A stretch of 64,000 bases of DNA, taken from positions 86,443-150,442 of the forward strand of contig NZ_RSEJ01000013.1 of assembly GCF_009910675.1 (NCBI RefSeq), written 5' to 3'. This document shows positions 21,401 through 32,067 of the stretch, piece by piece; positions within the stretch are counted from its first letter, which is position 1, and each line of letters starts with the position of its first letter. A program made the translations under genes and the position numbers. Under the pieces are notes generated by a model. The model was not told the DNA's origin and ran no database searches. It saw nothing but the letters and a program-made list of their open reading frames with translations. This DNA is from Photobacterium alginatilyticum. GTDB lineage: Bacteria; Pseudomonadota; Gammaproteobacteria; Enterobacterales; Vibrionaceae.

Positions 21401-22360
21401 GTCAATCCGCCAGCCGGCTTTTCCCTCGGCCAGAGCAACCGGGGATAATCCTACCCGGCCCTTGGAAACCCTAAACTCATGGTTTTCATCGCCCTCGCGC
21501 CAGCGCAGGTAGCTGTTATCCAGCCTTGCCAGGCTGTTCAGTACTTTGCCGTCTTGCAAATTCAGCCACAATTCGGCATTGATATTGCTGCCAGTAATAT
21601 CAGCGCCACCCAACATACGCTTGTTGAGCCACGGTGTGATGGACAGATTCTGGGACTGGACATAAATACTGCCCGACAGCTCAGGCAGGGAGCGCCGGGC
21701 AGATAAGTTAGCAATCACTCGCATTTGGCTAAAGTGGGTATCGGCAATACTGATCACCCCTTCAGCCAGATGCTGACCGCCGGTACCGTCCCACTTCAGC
21801 TCGCTGATATCAATACGCTTTGTATCCCCGGCAGGAGAGAGCAAAGTGATATCGGCATTGCGCAGTGAAAACTTGCCCAGCTGGACAAAAAACAGCTCTT
21901 CAAGCTGTTTGATCGTTGCGGCTTGATCGGTCGTGTCGGCAGCGGGCTGTGACGAGGTGTCCCGGCCAAACATAGAACTGGAAAAGCGTGTCAGATCAAG
22001 GCTGAGCTGATCAATACGCACATCTTTAAACACAGGCCGCATCTCGAACGCCGAACGGAGCATGTCAAACTCCATTTCAACATCGCCGACCCGAACAATG
22101 GAGCCCGGATCATCACTTGCGGCAACACTCACCCCCTGCAGCACCAGGGAAGGGCCCAGGTTTTGCCACCGCCCTTCTACATGGGCCACTTCGAGGCGCA
22201 TTTCCGCCTGCTCAGATGCCCACTGGCGGATAGGTTCGCGATATTCGTTTAGCTGGGGAAGAAAAAAACGCAGACCACTAATCGCAATAGCGGCCAGTAC
22301 CAACACTGTCAGTACCAGCCACATTAATCCACGTGCCAGACGAACTGGAACTGTTGTCAC
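18455..22360 (-). CDS. yhdP: AsmA-like lipid transport protein YhdP
   Basis: Very large (1301-residue) AsmA-family protein. E. coli YhdP, with TamB and YdbH, moves phospholipids from the inner to the outer membrane across the periplasm. One N-terminal membrane helix (about residues 12-32) is followed by a long beta-rich periplasmic body, with the AsmA/DUF3971 region and a C-terminal hydrophobic stretch (AFAVAPQTAIFVFAIST). It starts 21 bp after rng and ends in a Lys/Gln-rich tail. Together with the Mla genes, this window carries two opposing lipid-trafficking machines. Confidence 0.94.
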   Translation of the reverse strand: MTTVPVRLARGLMWLVLTVLVLAAIAISGLRFFLPQLNEYREPIRQWASEQAEMRLEVAHVEGRWQNLGPSLVLQGVSVAASDDPGSIVRVGDVEMEFDMLRSAFEMRPVFKDVRIDQLSLDLTRFSSSMFGRDTSSQPAADTTDQAATIKQLEELFFVQLGKFSLRNADITLLSPAGDTKRIDISELKWDGTGGQHLAEGVISIADTHFSQMRVIANLSARRSLPELSGSIYVQSQNLSITPWLNKRMLGGADITGSNINAELWLNLQDGKVLNSLARLDNSYLRWREGDENHEFRVSKGRVGLSPVALAEGKAGWRIDSDQMLLQTDKRLWPAFDIAAQWEPERWQVALTSLPLDQLLPFVSFLPEDNTVAEILAKLQPSGQLDDIRIAADGDQPPRFSADLKAFGMKQWELLPGMNKLAARLSGSLAGGKAVLALNDDVLPYGEVFQAPLNITTSEVTAYWQVGEDGWRLWSDALSVSTPHLAADGQFRLDFPAEAPAWLSFYGEATAHDAGETWRYLPTLALGRELTDYLSTAIRGGKAERAQLLWYGELNDFPYSKGEGVFQAKVALRKGRFSFDTAWPELTDLKLDLLFENDFMYLDASHAKTMGATASKVTGEAELSEDGHLKLAIGVDADGQQVRDYMLATPLVDSVGAALTTVQVSGPVSSQFKLDIPFDGSDVRAWGSASLKDNQVAMDAPPLQLDKVSGSLSFDNDVIKADDIQGMLLAQPVVFGFDGESVDTGYQVGVKLDGDWDVATLQQQVDDPLLARVSGHSRWNAKVGVNLHDTGFDYNVDLLAGLVGVNSKLPYPLYVSPGTKQQAKLAVHGNAESLTGNIVVPDATYQATINLVPERLKIEASELLVGKGKLRSLARGSHSLRIRSDYLDGDRWVELIGEIDDKTAQMAQAGQPTVMPEIPNPTRVNARVKKLKLATLNWNEVDLAMRRQPAQWHIILGSREMTGEAFWPDGAPLRVTLEKMHLNLPGLDDVEEMPRSKYKPQQDIPPATDFDRSMMANMPEIDLTLQDAWLQGYRLGKVTGKLRREGTMLELQNLLIDSGTTSLSLDGHWMLDHDQNETHIAFDIEGDNSSDLMGRFGVSGGILGAKFSSYASIQWQGAPWAMHRETLTGEMKSETGKGVISDVGGAGRLLGLFSLDSIVRKMQLDFSGVFDDGLAFNYIRGSGRIENGQFESDDIKMQALAGDMYITGSANLVNETVDAKVKFLPDFTSGIPVLTAFAVAPQTAIFVFAISTALSPVLDVFTQINYAVTGPIDSPTVTEKSRFTGEYTVPEKLKEQQNQSK

Positions 22361-22381
22361 TCAATAGCCTCGCATTCGTAA

Positions 22382-23851
22382 TTACATCATTACAACGTCA
22401 AATTGTTCCTGGATATATAATGGCTCAGCTTTGATTTTCACCTGCTTGCCAATAAACACTTCCAGCTCAGCCAGAGCATGGTATTCATCCCCCGCCAAGA
22501 CTTCAGCAACCGCAGGCGAGACATAAACCACAAAACGGTCAGCGTCATAAGCTCGGTTGACCCGGGTAATTTCACGCAGGATCTCATAGCAGACACTTTC
22601 AACGGTTTTGACCGTACCTCGACCTTCACAGGTCGGGCAGGTGCCGCACAGCACATGCTCGATACTTTCACGGGTCCGCTTACGGGTCATTTCGACCAGG
22701 CCCAACTGAGTAAAGCCGTTGATATTGGTTTTTACCCGGTCGTAGGAAAGCGCCTGCTCCAGTGCCAGCAAGACACGACGCTGGTGATCTTCCAGTGCCA
22801 TATCAATAAAATCGATAATAATGATCCCGCCCAGGTTGCGTAACCTAAGCTGACGGGCGATCGCCTTGGTGGCCTCAATATTGGTATTGAAGATGGTTTC
22901 TTCCAAGTTACGGCGACCGACAAAGGCCCCGGTGTTGATATCGACCGTCGTCATCGCTTCCGTCTGATCAATAATCAGGTAGCCGCCCGACTTCAGCTCA
23001 ACCTTGCGATCCAACGAGCGCTGAATTTCACTTTCCGTATCATATAGATCAAATATAGGCTGCTCGCCAGCGTAATATTCAAGCTTATCGCTCAGCTCCG
23101 GCACGAACTCATCGGTAAATTCTTTCAGCTTTTCATAACCTAGGCGTGAGTCAACCTTGATGCAATCCAGTTCGGTGCCGACGAAGTCACGCAGGATCCG
23201 CTGTGCCAACCCAAGTTCGCCATACAGCATCGACTTGGGCTTATGCTTGGCCCGGCGCTCCAGCACTTTACGCCACAAATGTTTGAGGAAGGCAGCATCC
23301 TGGGCTAGCTCTTCCGCCGTTGCCCCTTCGGCAGCGGTACGAATAATAAAGCCACCCAGCTCGTCACAGTGCTTGTTGACGACCTTCTTCAGGCGCTCTC
23401 GCTCACTTTCGCTTTCGATACGCTGAGAGACACCGACATGACCGGCGCCCGGCATGAAGACCAGATAACGCGACGGCAGCGTCACGTCTGTTGTGAGACG
23501 AGCCCCCTTGGTTCCCAGGGGATCCTTGACCACCTGAACCACCAGATCCTGCCCCTGACGGACCAGCTCGGAGATATCCCGAACCTGGAACTGCTGCTTT
23601 TCGTTCTCGGCCACACATTCAGTGTGAGGCACAATATCGGAGGCATGCAAAAAAGCAGCCTTCTCCAGTCCGATATCGACAAATGCCGCCTGCATACCCG
23701 GCAATACCCGGCTTACGCGGCCTTTGTAAATGTTGCCGACAATTCCGCGTTTTGACTCTCGTTCTATATGTACTTCCTGAAGGGTCCCTCCTTCAATCAT
23801 TGCAACGCGCGTCTCACTTGGCGTCACGTTAATCAGCAGCTCTGTGCTCAT
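22382..23851 (-). CDS. rng: Ribonuclease G
   Basis: Endoribonuclease of the RNase E/G family that matures the 5' end of 16S rRNA and degrades some mRNAs. The 489-residue protein has an N-terminal S1 domain (about 35-120, with GNIYKGRVSRVLPGMQAAFVDIG), the catalytic DNase I-like domain with IIIDFIDM, and the zinc-link region CGTCPTCEGRG. It lacks the long C-terminal scaffold of RNase E. It lies between maf and yhdP, as in the E. coli mreBCD-maf-rng-yhdP cluster. Confidence 0.96.
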   Translation of the reverse strand: MSTELLINVTPSETRVAMIEGGTLQEVHIERESKRGIVGNIYKGRVSRVLPGMQAAFVDIGLEKAAFLHASDIVPHTECVAENEKQQFQVRDISELVRQGQDLVVQVVKDPLGTKGARLTTDVTLPSRYLVFMPGAGHVGVSQRIESESERERLKKVVNKHCDELGGFIIRTAAEGATAEELAQDAAFLKHLWRKVLERRAKHKPKSMLYGELGLAQRILRDFVGTELDCIKVDSRLGYEKLKEFTDEFVPELSDKLEYYAGEQPIFDLYDTESEIQRSLDRKVELKSGGYLIIDQTEAMTTVDINTGAFVGRRNLEETIFNTNIEATKAIARQLRLRNLGGIIIIDFIDMALEDHQRRVLLALEQALSYDRVKTNINGFTQLGLVEMTRKRTRESIEHVLCGTCPTCEGRGTVKTVESVCYEILREITRVNRAYDADRFVVYVSPAVAEVLAGDEYHALAELEVFIGKQVKIKAEPLYIQEQFDVVMM

Positions 23852-23859
23852 GGTTGCCT

Positions 23860-24438
23860 CTAAATTGATAAACTTAAAAAGTCCTGAACCATGATGTCGG
23901 TTTCCATTAACGGTAACCCCACCACAGCGTAATAACTGCCATCGATGCGCTCAATAAACTTGCCGCCGATCCCCTGAATGCCATAGCTGCCTGCTTTGTC
24001 TTGCGGCTCGCCGCTTTGCCAATATGCTTCTATTTCTTGTTCTGACAAAGTCTTGAACCAAACGTTCGTGGTCACAAGGCAGGTTTTGCTACGTGTTGCC
24101 GTGGCCAGGGTAACGGCCGTCATCACCTGGTGCTGCCTGCCGGACAGCAGAGTCAGCATGCGCCTGGCATCGGCAAAGTCTTCCGGTTTTTCCAGAATTT
24201 CATCATCTACTACAACAATTGTATCTGAACCCAGCACCGGCGTCTGGCCATCGGTTTCTATCACCCCGGCCTGTGCCTTCTCCTGTGATAGGCGCCGGAC
24301 ATAATCAGCCGGTGCCTCGCCCGGCTGGTGACATTCCTCAACGTCTACGACAACCCGTTCAAAGGTATAACCCAGCTGAGCCAGTAGTTCTTTTCGCCGG
24401 GGAGATCCCGAAGCCAGATACAGTTGCAGTGCAGACAT
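23860..24438 (-). CDS. maf: Maf-family nucleotide pyrophosphatase (YhdE type)
   Basis: House-cleaning pyrophosphatase; the YhdE branch hydrolyses dTTP and UTP. The 192-residue protein begins YLASGSPRRKELL, the Maf signature, and has the conserved GSDTIVV and DKAGSYGIQG segments with the catalytic acidic residues. I start at the ATG at 24438, since the upstream in-frame extension (to 24474) has no Maf homology. Only 8 bp separate it from rng. Confidence 0.94.
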   Translation of the reverse strand: MSALQLYLASGSPRRKELLAQLGYTFERVVVDVEECHQPGEAPADYVRRLSQEKAQAGVIETDGQTPVLGSDTIVVVDDEILEKPEDFADARRMLTLLSGRQHQVMTAVTLATATRSKTCLVTTNVWFKTLSEQEIEAYWQSGEPQDKAGSYGIQGIGGKFIERIDGSYYAVVGLPLMETDIMVQDFLSLSI

Positions 24439-24527
24439 GACGATACCATTTATATAAATATCAAAAAGATCCATTCGATGTCATGCTTTACAACCTAACA
24501 CCGAACAGACCTAGTTGGGAAAGTAAT

Positions 24528-25016
24528 TTAACGAATTGAGAACTTACGACGCATTCGCCGCAGCAGCAAAAACAGCCATGGCCATAGCAGGAAGTTCAGC
24601 AGCACGGCCCAGAGCCGTTCCGGCTCGAAGGTGATCACTGAGACCAGATATTCGGCCCAGAACTCGACCAGTTTGCCGGCCAGTGTCAGTAAGGCAACCA
24701 GAACGGCCTGCTGCCACAAAGAGAGGTTGCGCAGTACCTGGAAATTCAGGGCAACGACATAGCACAGTACCGACATCATCAGGCCCCGCACCCCGAGCGT
24801 CGAGCCCAGCATCAAGTCCCACAGCAGCCCCAACAGCAATGCCGTTCCGACATTGACCCGGTGCGGCAGTGCCAGTACCCAGTAAAAGGCCACCAGCAGC
24901 ACCCATGAAGGCCTGAACAGCTCCAGCTCGCCGGGCCATGGCGCGGCCTGTAGGATCAGTGCCACGATAAAAGATAGCCAAATCAGCAAGCGGCCACTTG
25001 GTCGACTATTCGCCAC
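24528..25016 (-). CDS. mreD: Rod shape-determining protein MreD
   Basis: Integral membrane subunit of the elongasome, required for rod shape with MreB and MreC. The 162-residue protein has about five hydrophobic helices and a basic C-terminus (RRMRRKFSIR). It overlaps the end of mreC by 11 bp, so translation is probably coupled. Confidence 0.95.
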   Translation of the reverse strand: MANSRPSGRLLIWLSFIVALILQAAPWPGELELFRPSWVLLVAFYWVLALPHRVNVGTALLLGLLWDLMLGSTLGVRGLMMSVLCYVVALNFQVLRNLSLWQQAVLVALLTLAGKLVEFWAEYLVSVITFEPERLWAVLLNFLLWPWLFLLLRRMRRKFSIR

Positions 25017-25866
25017 TATTGAGATCTCCTACCATCAGCGTTTCCCGCGGGGTCGGCCATACCAGCAACAAATAACGCAGGCGGTCGAACTGCACCGTCG
25101 GTTTTGCCTTTATCTGGGCAAACGGGCGCTTGTTATCAAACGAAAACTCGGTGACATGTCCAACCGGATAACCTTCCGGGTACCGACCGCCCAGGCCGGA
25201 TGTCACCAGCAAGTCCCCGACTTCGATATCGGTACTGCTCGGTACGTGCTCAAGCTGGACTTGGTCGATCTGACCGCTGCCCGAGGCAATTACCCGGATG
25301 TCGTTACGCACAACCTGGATCGGGATCGCATGCGTCGGATCGATCAGCAACAGCACCCGGCTGTTGTGGGCGCCGACATAAGACACCTGACCGACGATCC
25401 CTTTTTCATTGATCACCGGCTGGCCTTCATAGACACCGTCAACCCGCCCCTTGTCAATCATCACCTGGTGACTGTAGGGATCAGAGTCCACCGCCATCAC
25501 CTCCGCGATCAGTTTCTTCTCGTCGCGGACGAAAGGTGAGCCCAACAGCTCGCGTAAACGCTGGTTTTCCTGCTTTAACTGGTCCAGCAGCAGCACATCG
25601 CTCTGCTTAACCAGTAATTCACGCTTAAGTGCTTTATTCTCTGCCAACAAACGCTGATGGGAGCTCAACTGACCTGACATACCATCTAACAAATCACGAG
25701 GTAAGTTAGCTGCATACTGGAGTGGTGAAATCGCTGAGTTCAGCAAATAACGTACATTGGCGAAGGCATCTAGGCGGCTGTCGGCCAGCATCAGGCCAAC
25801 CGACAGTAATATGGCAAGAAACAGGCGTAACTGCAGAGAAGGCCCTCTGCCAAATATAGGTTTCAT
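25006..25866 (-). CDS. mreC: Rod shape-determining protein MreC
   Basis: Bitopic periplasmic scaffold of the elongasome that activates PBP2/RodA. The 286-residue protein has one N-terminal helix (about 12-30), a coiled coil (about 70-110) and the two beta-barrel MreC core (about 115-275). It lacks the long disordered C-terminal tail seen in E. coli (367 residues). It starts 40 bp after mreB. Confidence 0.95.
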   Translation of the reverse strand: MKPIFGRGPSLQLRLFLAILLSVGLMLADSRLDAFANVRYLLNSAISPLQYAANLPRDLLDGMSGQLSSHQRLLAENKALKRELLVKQSDVLLLDQLKQENQRLRELLGSPFVRDEKKLIAEVMAVDSDPYSHQVMIDKGRVDGVYEGQPVINEKGIVGQVSYVGAHNSRVLLLIDPTHAIPIQVVRNDIRVIASGSGQIDQVQLEHVPSSTDIEVGDLLVTSGLGGRYPEGYPVGHVTEFSFDNKRPFAQIKAKPTVQFDRLRYLLLVWPTPRETLMVGDLNSGE

Positions 25867-25906
25867 CTAACGCTATAACCTGTTCTGTCTATTGCCGAAG
25901 ATGGCA

Positions 25907-26959
<1,053 letters not shown>

Positions 26960-27067
26960 CTAATTCCTGCAAGCTTACAAAATTCGTTAAATTGCGCTAA
27001 ATGTATCAAGGGGCACGGATCGAGACAAGGTAAGCTTTGTCAAACCTGCCACAGATCCGCATTTTAT

Positions 27068-30000
27068 TTAGTTGAGCAGCTGATTCATCCCCTTTTCTCC
27101 ACGATAAATGATGCGATCGTTGCCTCGGTAAACACCGAAGGTCACAACGGCAGATGGGCTTTCATCACCAAATTGACGCCAGTTGTACTGCAACCAGGGC
27201 TGATTAGAGTGGTTGCCGGAACAATCACCCGCCTTGAGTTTAGCGGGAGTGGTCGATGTCAGCCGCTGCCAGAACTCAACTTGCTCTCGGTAATTCGTTT
27301 TAGTGTGCGGCAGTGCCACAAACTCACCGGAACTTATCTCTCCGGCCGTAACGTTTCCTTCTCCCGATGTCTTAGACCTGCTGTCTGTCACCGTAGAATC
27401 GGATTGGGCAATGATCTGCTTACAGTAATTATCTCCGTCAAATGTCGATAAGCTGTCATCCGTATTGGTCACAAAATCATTGCCGTCCCAATATTCGACC
27501 CGCAGCGGAATCGCTATCTTGCTGTCTGCACGCCCGCCGACATCTTCCAGCACCATGCGTCCGTAACGGATATCCGTCCTGTCGACCTTGGCCCCGACAG
27601 CATGCTGATTTTTATCTGTCGCAGTCAGGACAAAATCCACGCCATCAACAAACTTGCTGACCCTGGCCCTGAAATCGAGGGCCTGATAAGGGCCGTCCGC
27701 TTTGGTTGCCTTGGTACAACTGTTTGGGTCATCCAGCGGACAGGAAAAACCGGTATCTGCAAGCCGGGCAATTGTCATCCTCGGCTTGTTATTACCGGCC
27801 ACGTTAGTACCCGTTGCATCAAAGACTCGCCCGCTTTGCGGTGACTCTGTACCCTGGGCAACATTGCCCCAGCCTTGCCAAGCCAAGTCCGCTTTGCATT
27901 GTTGAGTATTGCAAATATGAAGCCTTGCCAGATCAAAGGCCTCATACTGACCGTTAACCAGGCTCCCCAGCCACAAACCAAAATCCGCCTGTAGCGACGA
28001 GGCAAAAAGATGATAGTTACCGACCGGGGCCGAGCTGTTCATGGCCTTGACCGTAAACTTGCCGGTAAATGGCTGCTCCATATAAGAGAAAGATCCATTT
28101 GCCGGAAGGATCCCTTCACTGCCACCCGGCTTTACCACAACGACAAAATGATCCGGGTAGAAGCGGCCAACCTGCACAGTACTTTGATTTAACGGTAGTG
28201 ACCGTCCATCGAGCTGGTAACCGCCATCCGCCTGAAGCCAGAGACTGCCGACTTCGCTCCAGATCAAGTTCGTTGTCAGCCAACCGCTATCGGATACTTT
28301 GCCGGTAAAACTATAGTTCACGGTTCCCCCAAGCACACCGCCTTCCGGCTTCACGCTTGCGGTTGTTGCCGGTGAGGCAGGTATAGAAGGTATGGTCAAA
28401 GAGACCGGCGCTTTGACTGCAACACTCGAGCCGGTCGGACTGTAGTAGTTTTCGGTTACCTTTCTATTGGTGCACCAACCGCTTCCATAAGCTTGAATGT
28501 CAGTCTTACTATCACCACTGGAGTCGCCAGAGACAGAATCACCCGCCAACCAGATCACAGGTTTCAGCCTTGCCTCAAACGGCTCTCCGGCTTTGGCAAA
28601 GCCCGGGCCGCTTTGACTGGTGCCAGAGTGATCGGTTTTATCTTTGGCGCTGTTCCGTGGCGTAGAATCATCCGGGTTCTTAATGTCACAAAGCGCAAAG
28701 GTATAAGGCCTCACATAAATCGTTGCGCTGCCTTCCAGACCAGAGCTGCCCGACGGGAACAAGCCTTCGCATTCACTGTTACCCTTGCAGTACTCTGCCT
28801 TGCCGAAGGCAGGATCTTTCAGTGTAAAGGTAACCTTGCCTGCATCATTGTAGGACAGGGCCTTATCCAGCTCGGCTTTACCATCAGTAAATTTAAATGG
28901 TTTACCGATAACAACCGCAGACTGACCCGTTAACGGCGCCTCATACTTGGTCGTTACCTCTATCGGCTTTGACGATGAAGGTTGGTAGTCCGTAATGTAC
29001 TCTGCCGTACCGCCTTCCGGTGTGGTACAGGCCAGTACCCCTACAAACATATCTTCCGGTTTACCGGCAATCAGCTCGTCACTTTTTCCGGCGGAGGATT
29101 TGGGAAGCACTTCAAACCGATAAGGCATAAACGTAAAGGCTGACTCAATCGGTAACGTATTTTCCACGGATTCAGAGGTGGAAGCCTTCAATACCAGTTT
29201 GCCGATCCCGGTAGACTTAAGGTTCAGCTCCAGTACACCGTTGGTGGCATTTTCTTGAACCTGGTTGTTACTATCAAACGTCAGGCAAGTACTGCTCCCC
29301 TTGCGCTGCAGACAGACTGACTTACCTGATGGCTTTTCAATAATCACCGGGCCATTAAAGGCGGTATCAACCGTATCGGGGCTCCCGTCTCCCGTAGTAT
29401 CGAGCATCATGGTGGCGGTATAAGACGGCTTGTTATTATCACAGGTCAGCGCGTATTTTTCTGTTGGCGCCATAACCAAATAACGTTTGCTGGTAGTGCT
29501 TCCGCACTTGCTGCGCGTACCAATTATGGCGCCAGCCGAGAGCTCAATAACCGGGGCCGTTACGCCACCAAAAATATAGGCATTCTCTTTTTCCAGATCT
29601 AAAGAACCCGCTCGAGGGTCCAGATAAATATAACCATATAACTTTGCCCGCTTCTCCATTTCCAGCTCGTCATCACTATTGCCACTGTCATAGTGACCAA
29701 TGAGCAATAGGTTTTCACTGTTTCCCTGTTCATTGACGGAAGCTCTTTCTTCCAGCTTGGCTTTTTTAAAATGAATTACCGTCTGATGAGTTTTACTGAC
29801 CGCAATTTTTGAGCGATTTTCGACTTTAAGCTCTTTAATCCAATACTCTCCCGGAGCAAACGTCAGTGTCTTTCTATCCTTTACGATAACTTCCTTATAT
29901 ACGCCCGGCGAAATAGCACACGAGCTCCCGCTCTCACACTTAAATTCATTTTCGCTATTTTTAAAACTTGCCAAGTCCGGGAAAAGATCGGCCTTTTTGT

Positions 30001-31633
30001 CGACAGGCGCACACTTCTCCTTACTGCCCGAACCACCATTTGAGTCATATTTACATCCGGCAATATCTTGGACGGGTGACCGAAAAGAATACCCATGACG
30101 TGGTTCAATCGTTGATACATATGCATGCCCAGCTATAGCTAAATTACCGTAAACGTCACCTAGATAATATTGATTTGACTGAACCACATCAGGGACATAT
30201 TCACAAATATCAATAGATTTTGGCTCGGGCACCTCAAAGGCAAAAAATCCGATATTCTCAAACTGGCCATGCCGGCGGCTATCCAATGTATCTTCATCAA
30301 ATACAAAGCTGAATTTCTGCTTGGATAAGTTACAACGCCGCAACCACCCACCATCGCCGCCGACGCGAGTTTGCTTTTTCGTGATCACCCCCGGCTGGGC
30401 GGTAAATGCACGGGTAAAATACAGCTCCAAATTCTGACATGAATCGGCCAGCGAGCCTTCCTGATTCAAACTGGCTTCGAATCCAAACTCGAACTTAGCC
30501 TGCTGGTTATTGACCACCGTTTCACCGGTTCCCGGCAAGCTGGCAAGAAAAGCGATTCTTCTGTCATTACTCGGCGCATAACTTCCCCTACCCAGCTCCA
30601 AAGCCAAGTCGACTTTCTCTGAGGTGATCCCGCTAATCGCTGAGGTAGCAAAAATAGAGTTTTGATTTAAGGCCTGCAATTGGGTCAACACCACCGGGGT
30701 TGCATTAAAGCTACCGCCCCAGTCCGAAAACCGAATATTCGTCTGCCAGCTACCCGATACGCCCTGCGCCTGATACGACTGGGTATCGGTATAACCTGCG
30801 ATCACTTTCTTGCCATTAAAGTCGGCTATGCCGGGTTCCATGACCAGATAGCTGATCTGAGTCATTTGGGTTGAATCCCAGCCGTTTTCAGGATTTTTCT
30901 GCGCAAAGGTGACCGTCTTGGCATCCTTATCAACCCCGGTAACCACCAAAGTGGCTGGTTCGTCAGCGTCAGGATCTGACGGGTCAATGGTCGGCATTAA
31001 AAAGACCAGCGGCGTGATCGTATAATTATTATCTAAAGAAATCGTACAGCTACTTGAAGAACAGGACTGAACCCCAAATTCATACCGGGCATCCGTGCTG
31101 TACTCCTTGTCAGGCTCAGGCAAGGGCAAACTACCGCAGTTCCCTTCGCTCAGACAGGTGCCAGAGACATTGTTGCCAAGTACCCTGACATTGATATAAG
31201 GGTCAAACTTATCAGCATCAACCCGATCTCGAATGTCTAGGTATGTCGATGAGATATAGGTGCCATCGACACTGTACTCTAGCCAACCCTCTATATTTCT
31301 GGAGTTATATGCAGATGTATTAACAAACTTGATCTGGAACTGATGCTCTTTGCCATCATTAAGGTAGCCCGTTTCATTGATTCCCTGCCCATAGCCAAAG
31401 TATCTTCTATCATCCGTCCAGATAGGATGGTAGTAATAGTTCCCTTCAATTCTTATCCGGTTGCTACCATCAGATACCAGATTTACCGTAATACAAAAGT
31501 CGTTTTTAGCGTTGACGGAGGCTCCGTTACTTAAGCACTGCGCTGCCTGGGTCGACGGGCTTGTCAGGCTAACGAGCAAGGCAAACAGCCAATAGAAAAA
31601 AACGAGTCTGTTAGTTCTCATACACTTTCTCAT
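27068..31633 (-). CDS. mshQ: MSHA biogenesis protein MshQ (very large surface protein)
   Basis: Last gene of the msh operon; its role in the pilus is not established. The 1521-residue product has a signal peptide (hydrophobic residues about 9-30, cleavage near STQA) and an otherwise extracytoplasmic, beta-rich, Ser/Gly/Asp-rich body with many cysteine pairs. The region around 180-330 has repeated short beta motifs and looks lectin-like; the middle (about 570-700) resembles a polymer-forming coat domain with the run of short strands TLTFAPGEYWIKELKVENRSKI-type; the last 500 residues fit the DUF6701 region of MshQ. Its start overlaps the mshP stop as ATGA. A tip-adhesin function is a guess. Confidence 0.88.
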   Translation of the reverse strand: MRKCMRTNRLVFFYWLFALLVSLTSPSTQAAQCLSNGASVNAKNDFCITVNLVSDGSNRIRIEGNYYYHPIWTDDRRYFGYGQGINETGYLNDGKEHQFQIKFVNTSAYNSRNIEGWLEYSVDGTYISSTYLDIRDRVDADKFDPYINVRVLGNNVSGTCLSEGNCGSLPLPEPDKEYSTDARYEFGVQSCSSSSCTISLDNNYTITPLVFLMPTIDPSDPDADEPATLVVTGVDKDAKTVTFAQKNPENGWDSTQMTQISYLVMEPGIADFNGKKVIAGYTDTQSYQAQGVSGSWQTNIRFSDWGGSFNATPVVLTQLQALNQNSIFATSAISGITSEKVDLALELGRGSYAPSNDRRIAFLASLPGTGETVVNNQQAKFEFGFEASLNQEGSLADSCQNLELYFTRAFTAQPGVITKKQTRVGGDGGWLRRCNLSKQKFSFVFDEDTLDSRRHGQFENIGFFAFEVPEPKSIDICEYVPDVVQSNQYYLGDVYGNLAIAGHAYVSTIEPRHGYSFRSPVQDIAGCKYDSNGGSGSKEKCAPVDKKADLFPDLASFKNSENEFKCESGSSCAISPGVYKEVIVKDRKTLTFAPGEYWIKELKVENRSKIAVSKTHQTVIHFKKAKLEERASVNEQGNSENLLLIGHYDSGNSDDELEMEKRAKLYGYIYLDPRAGSLDLEKENAYIFGGVTAPVIELSAGAIIGTRSKCGSTTSKRYLVMAPTEKYALTCDNNKPSYTATMMLDTTGDGSPDTVDTAFNGPVIIEKPSGKSVCLQRKGSSTCLTFDSNNQVQENATNGVLELNLKSTGIGKLVLKASTSESVENTLPIESAFTFMPYRFEVLPKSSAGKSDELIAGKPEDMFVGVLACTTPEGGTAEYITDYQPSSSKPIEVTTKYEAPLTGQSAVVIGKPFKFTDGKAELDKALSYNDAGKVTFTLKDPAFGKAEYCKGNSECEGLFPSGSSGLEGSATIYVRPYTFALCDIKNPDDSTPRNSAKDKTDHSGTSQSGPGFAKAGEPFEARLKPVIWLAGDSVSGDSSGDSKTDIQAYGSGWCTNRKVTENYYSPTGSSVAVKAPVSLTIPSIPASPATTASVKPEGGVLGGTVNYSFTGKVSDSGWLTTNLIWSEVGSLWLQADGGYQLDGRSLPLNQSTVQVGRFYPDHFVVVVKPGGSEGILPANGSFSYMEQPFTGKFTVKAMNSSAPVGNYHLFASSLQADFGLWLGSLVNGQYEAFDLARLHICNTQQCKADLAWQGWGNVAQGTESPQSGRVFDATGTNVAGNNKPRMTIARLADTGFSCPLDDPNSCTKATKADGPYQALDFRARVSKFVDGVDFVLTATDKNQHAVGAKVDRTDIRYGRMVLEDVGGRADSKIAIPLRVEYWDGNDFVTNTDDSLSTFDGDNYCKQIIAQSDSTVTDSRSKTSGEGNVTAGEISSGEFVALPHTKTNYREQVEFWQRLTSTTPAKLKAGDCSGNHSNQPWLQYNWRQFGDESPSAVVTFGVYRGNDRIIYRGEKGMNQLLN

Positions 31634-32067
31634 GGGAGATCCTTTGCCCAGGTTTCCTGAATGCGAGTGGTCGCAAACTTACCACTGCCGCAGGTTGCAC
31701 TGCTTTCCAACTGATATTTATAGGAGGCTTGTGAGTCCGGGCCGTATTTAAAACGGGTACAAACCACGGTCACGCTCTTGCATTGAAACAGGCTGGCATT
31801 CATCGAATAGGTTTTGGTATCAGTGTTTCCCCCTTGAGAGCAGGCACCAGGCTCAGAGTCCTTCTGGCCCAGCGGAAACAACTGGCTCAGGACATACTCA
31901 TTGCCCGAGTGCGCCGCAAACCACGCCCGGGTCGCAAACACTTCCCGCGAGGTCGTCTCCTGACCAGACCAGTCGATCCGGATCATTGCGGCGGCAAACC
32001 CCGCCATCACAGTGATAATAAACACCGAGACAATCAGGGCGCTGCCACGTTGTTTGCTATAGGACAT
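31630..32067 (-). CDS. mshP: MSHA biogenesis protein MshP
   Basis: A 145-residue minor pilin-like protein in the position of PilX. It begins MSYSKQRGSALIVSVFIITVMAGFAAAM, a class of N-terminal hydrophobic helix with RGSALI in place of the canonical GFTLIE, as in PilX proteins. It has four cysteines in the C-terminal half. It overlaps mshO by 11 bp and mshQ by 4 bp. Confidence 0.88.
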   Translation of the reverse strand: MSYSKQRGSALIVSVFIITVMAGFAAAMIRIDWSGQETTSREVFATRAWFAAHSGNEYVLSQLFPLGQKDSEPGACSQGGNTDTKTYSMNASLFQCKSVTVVCTRFKYGPDSQASYKYQLESSATCGSGKFATTRIQETWAKDLP

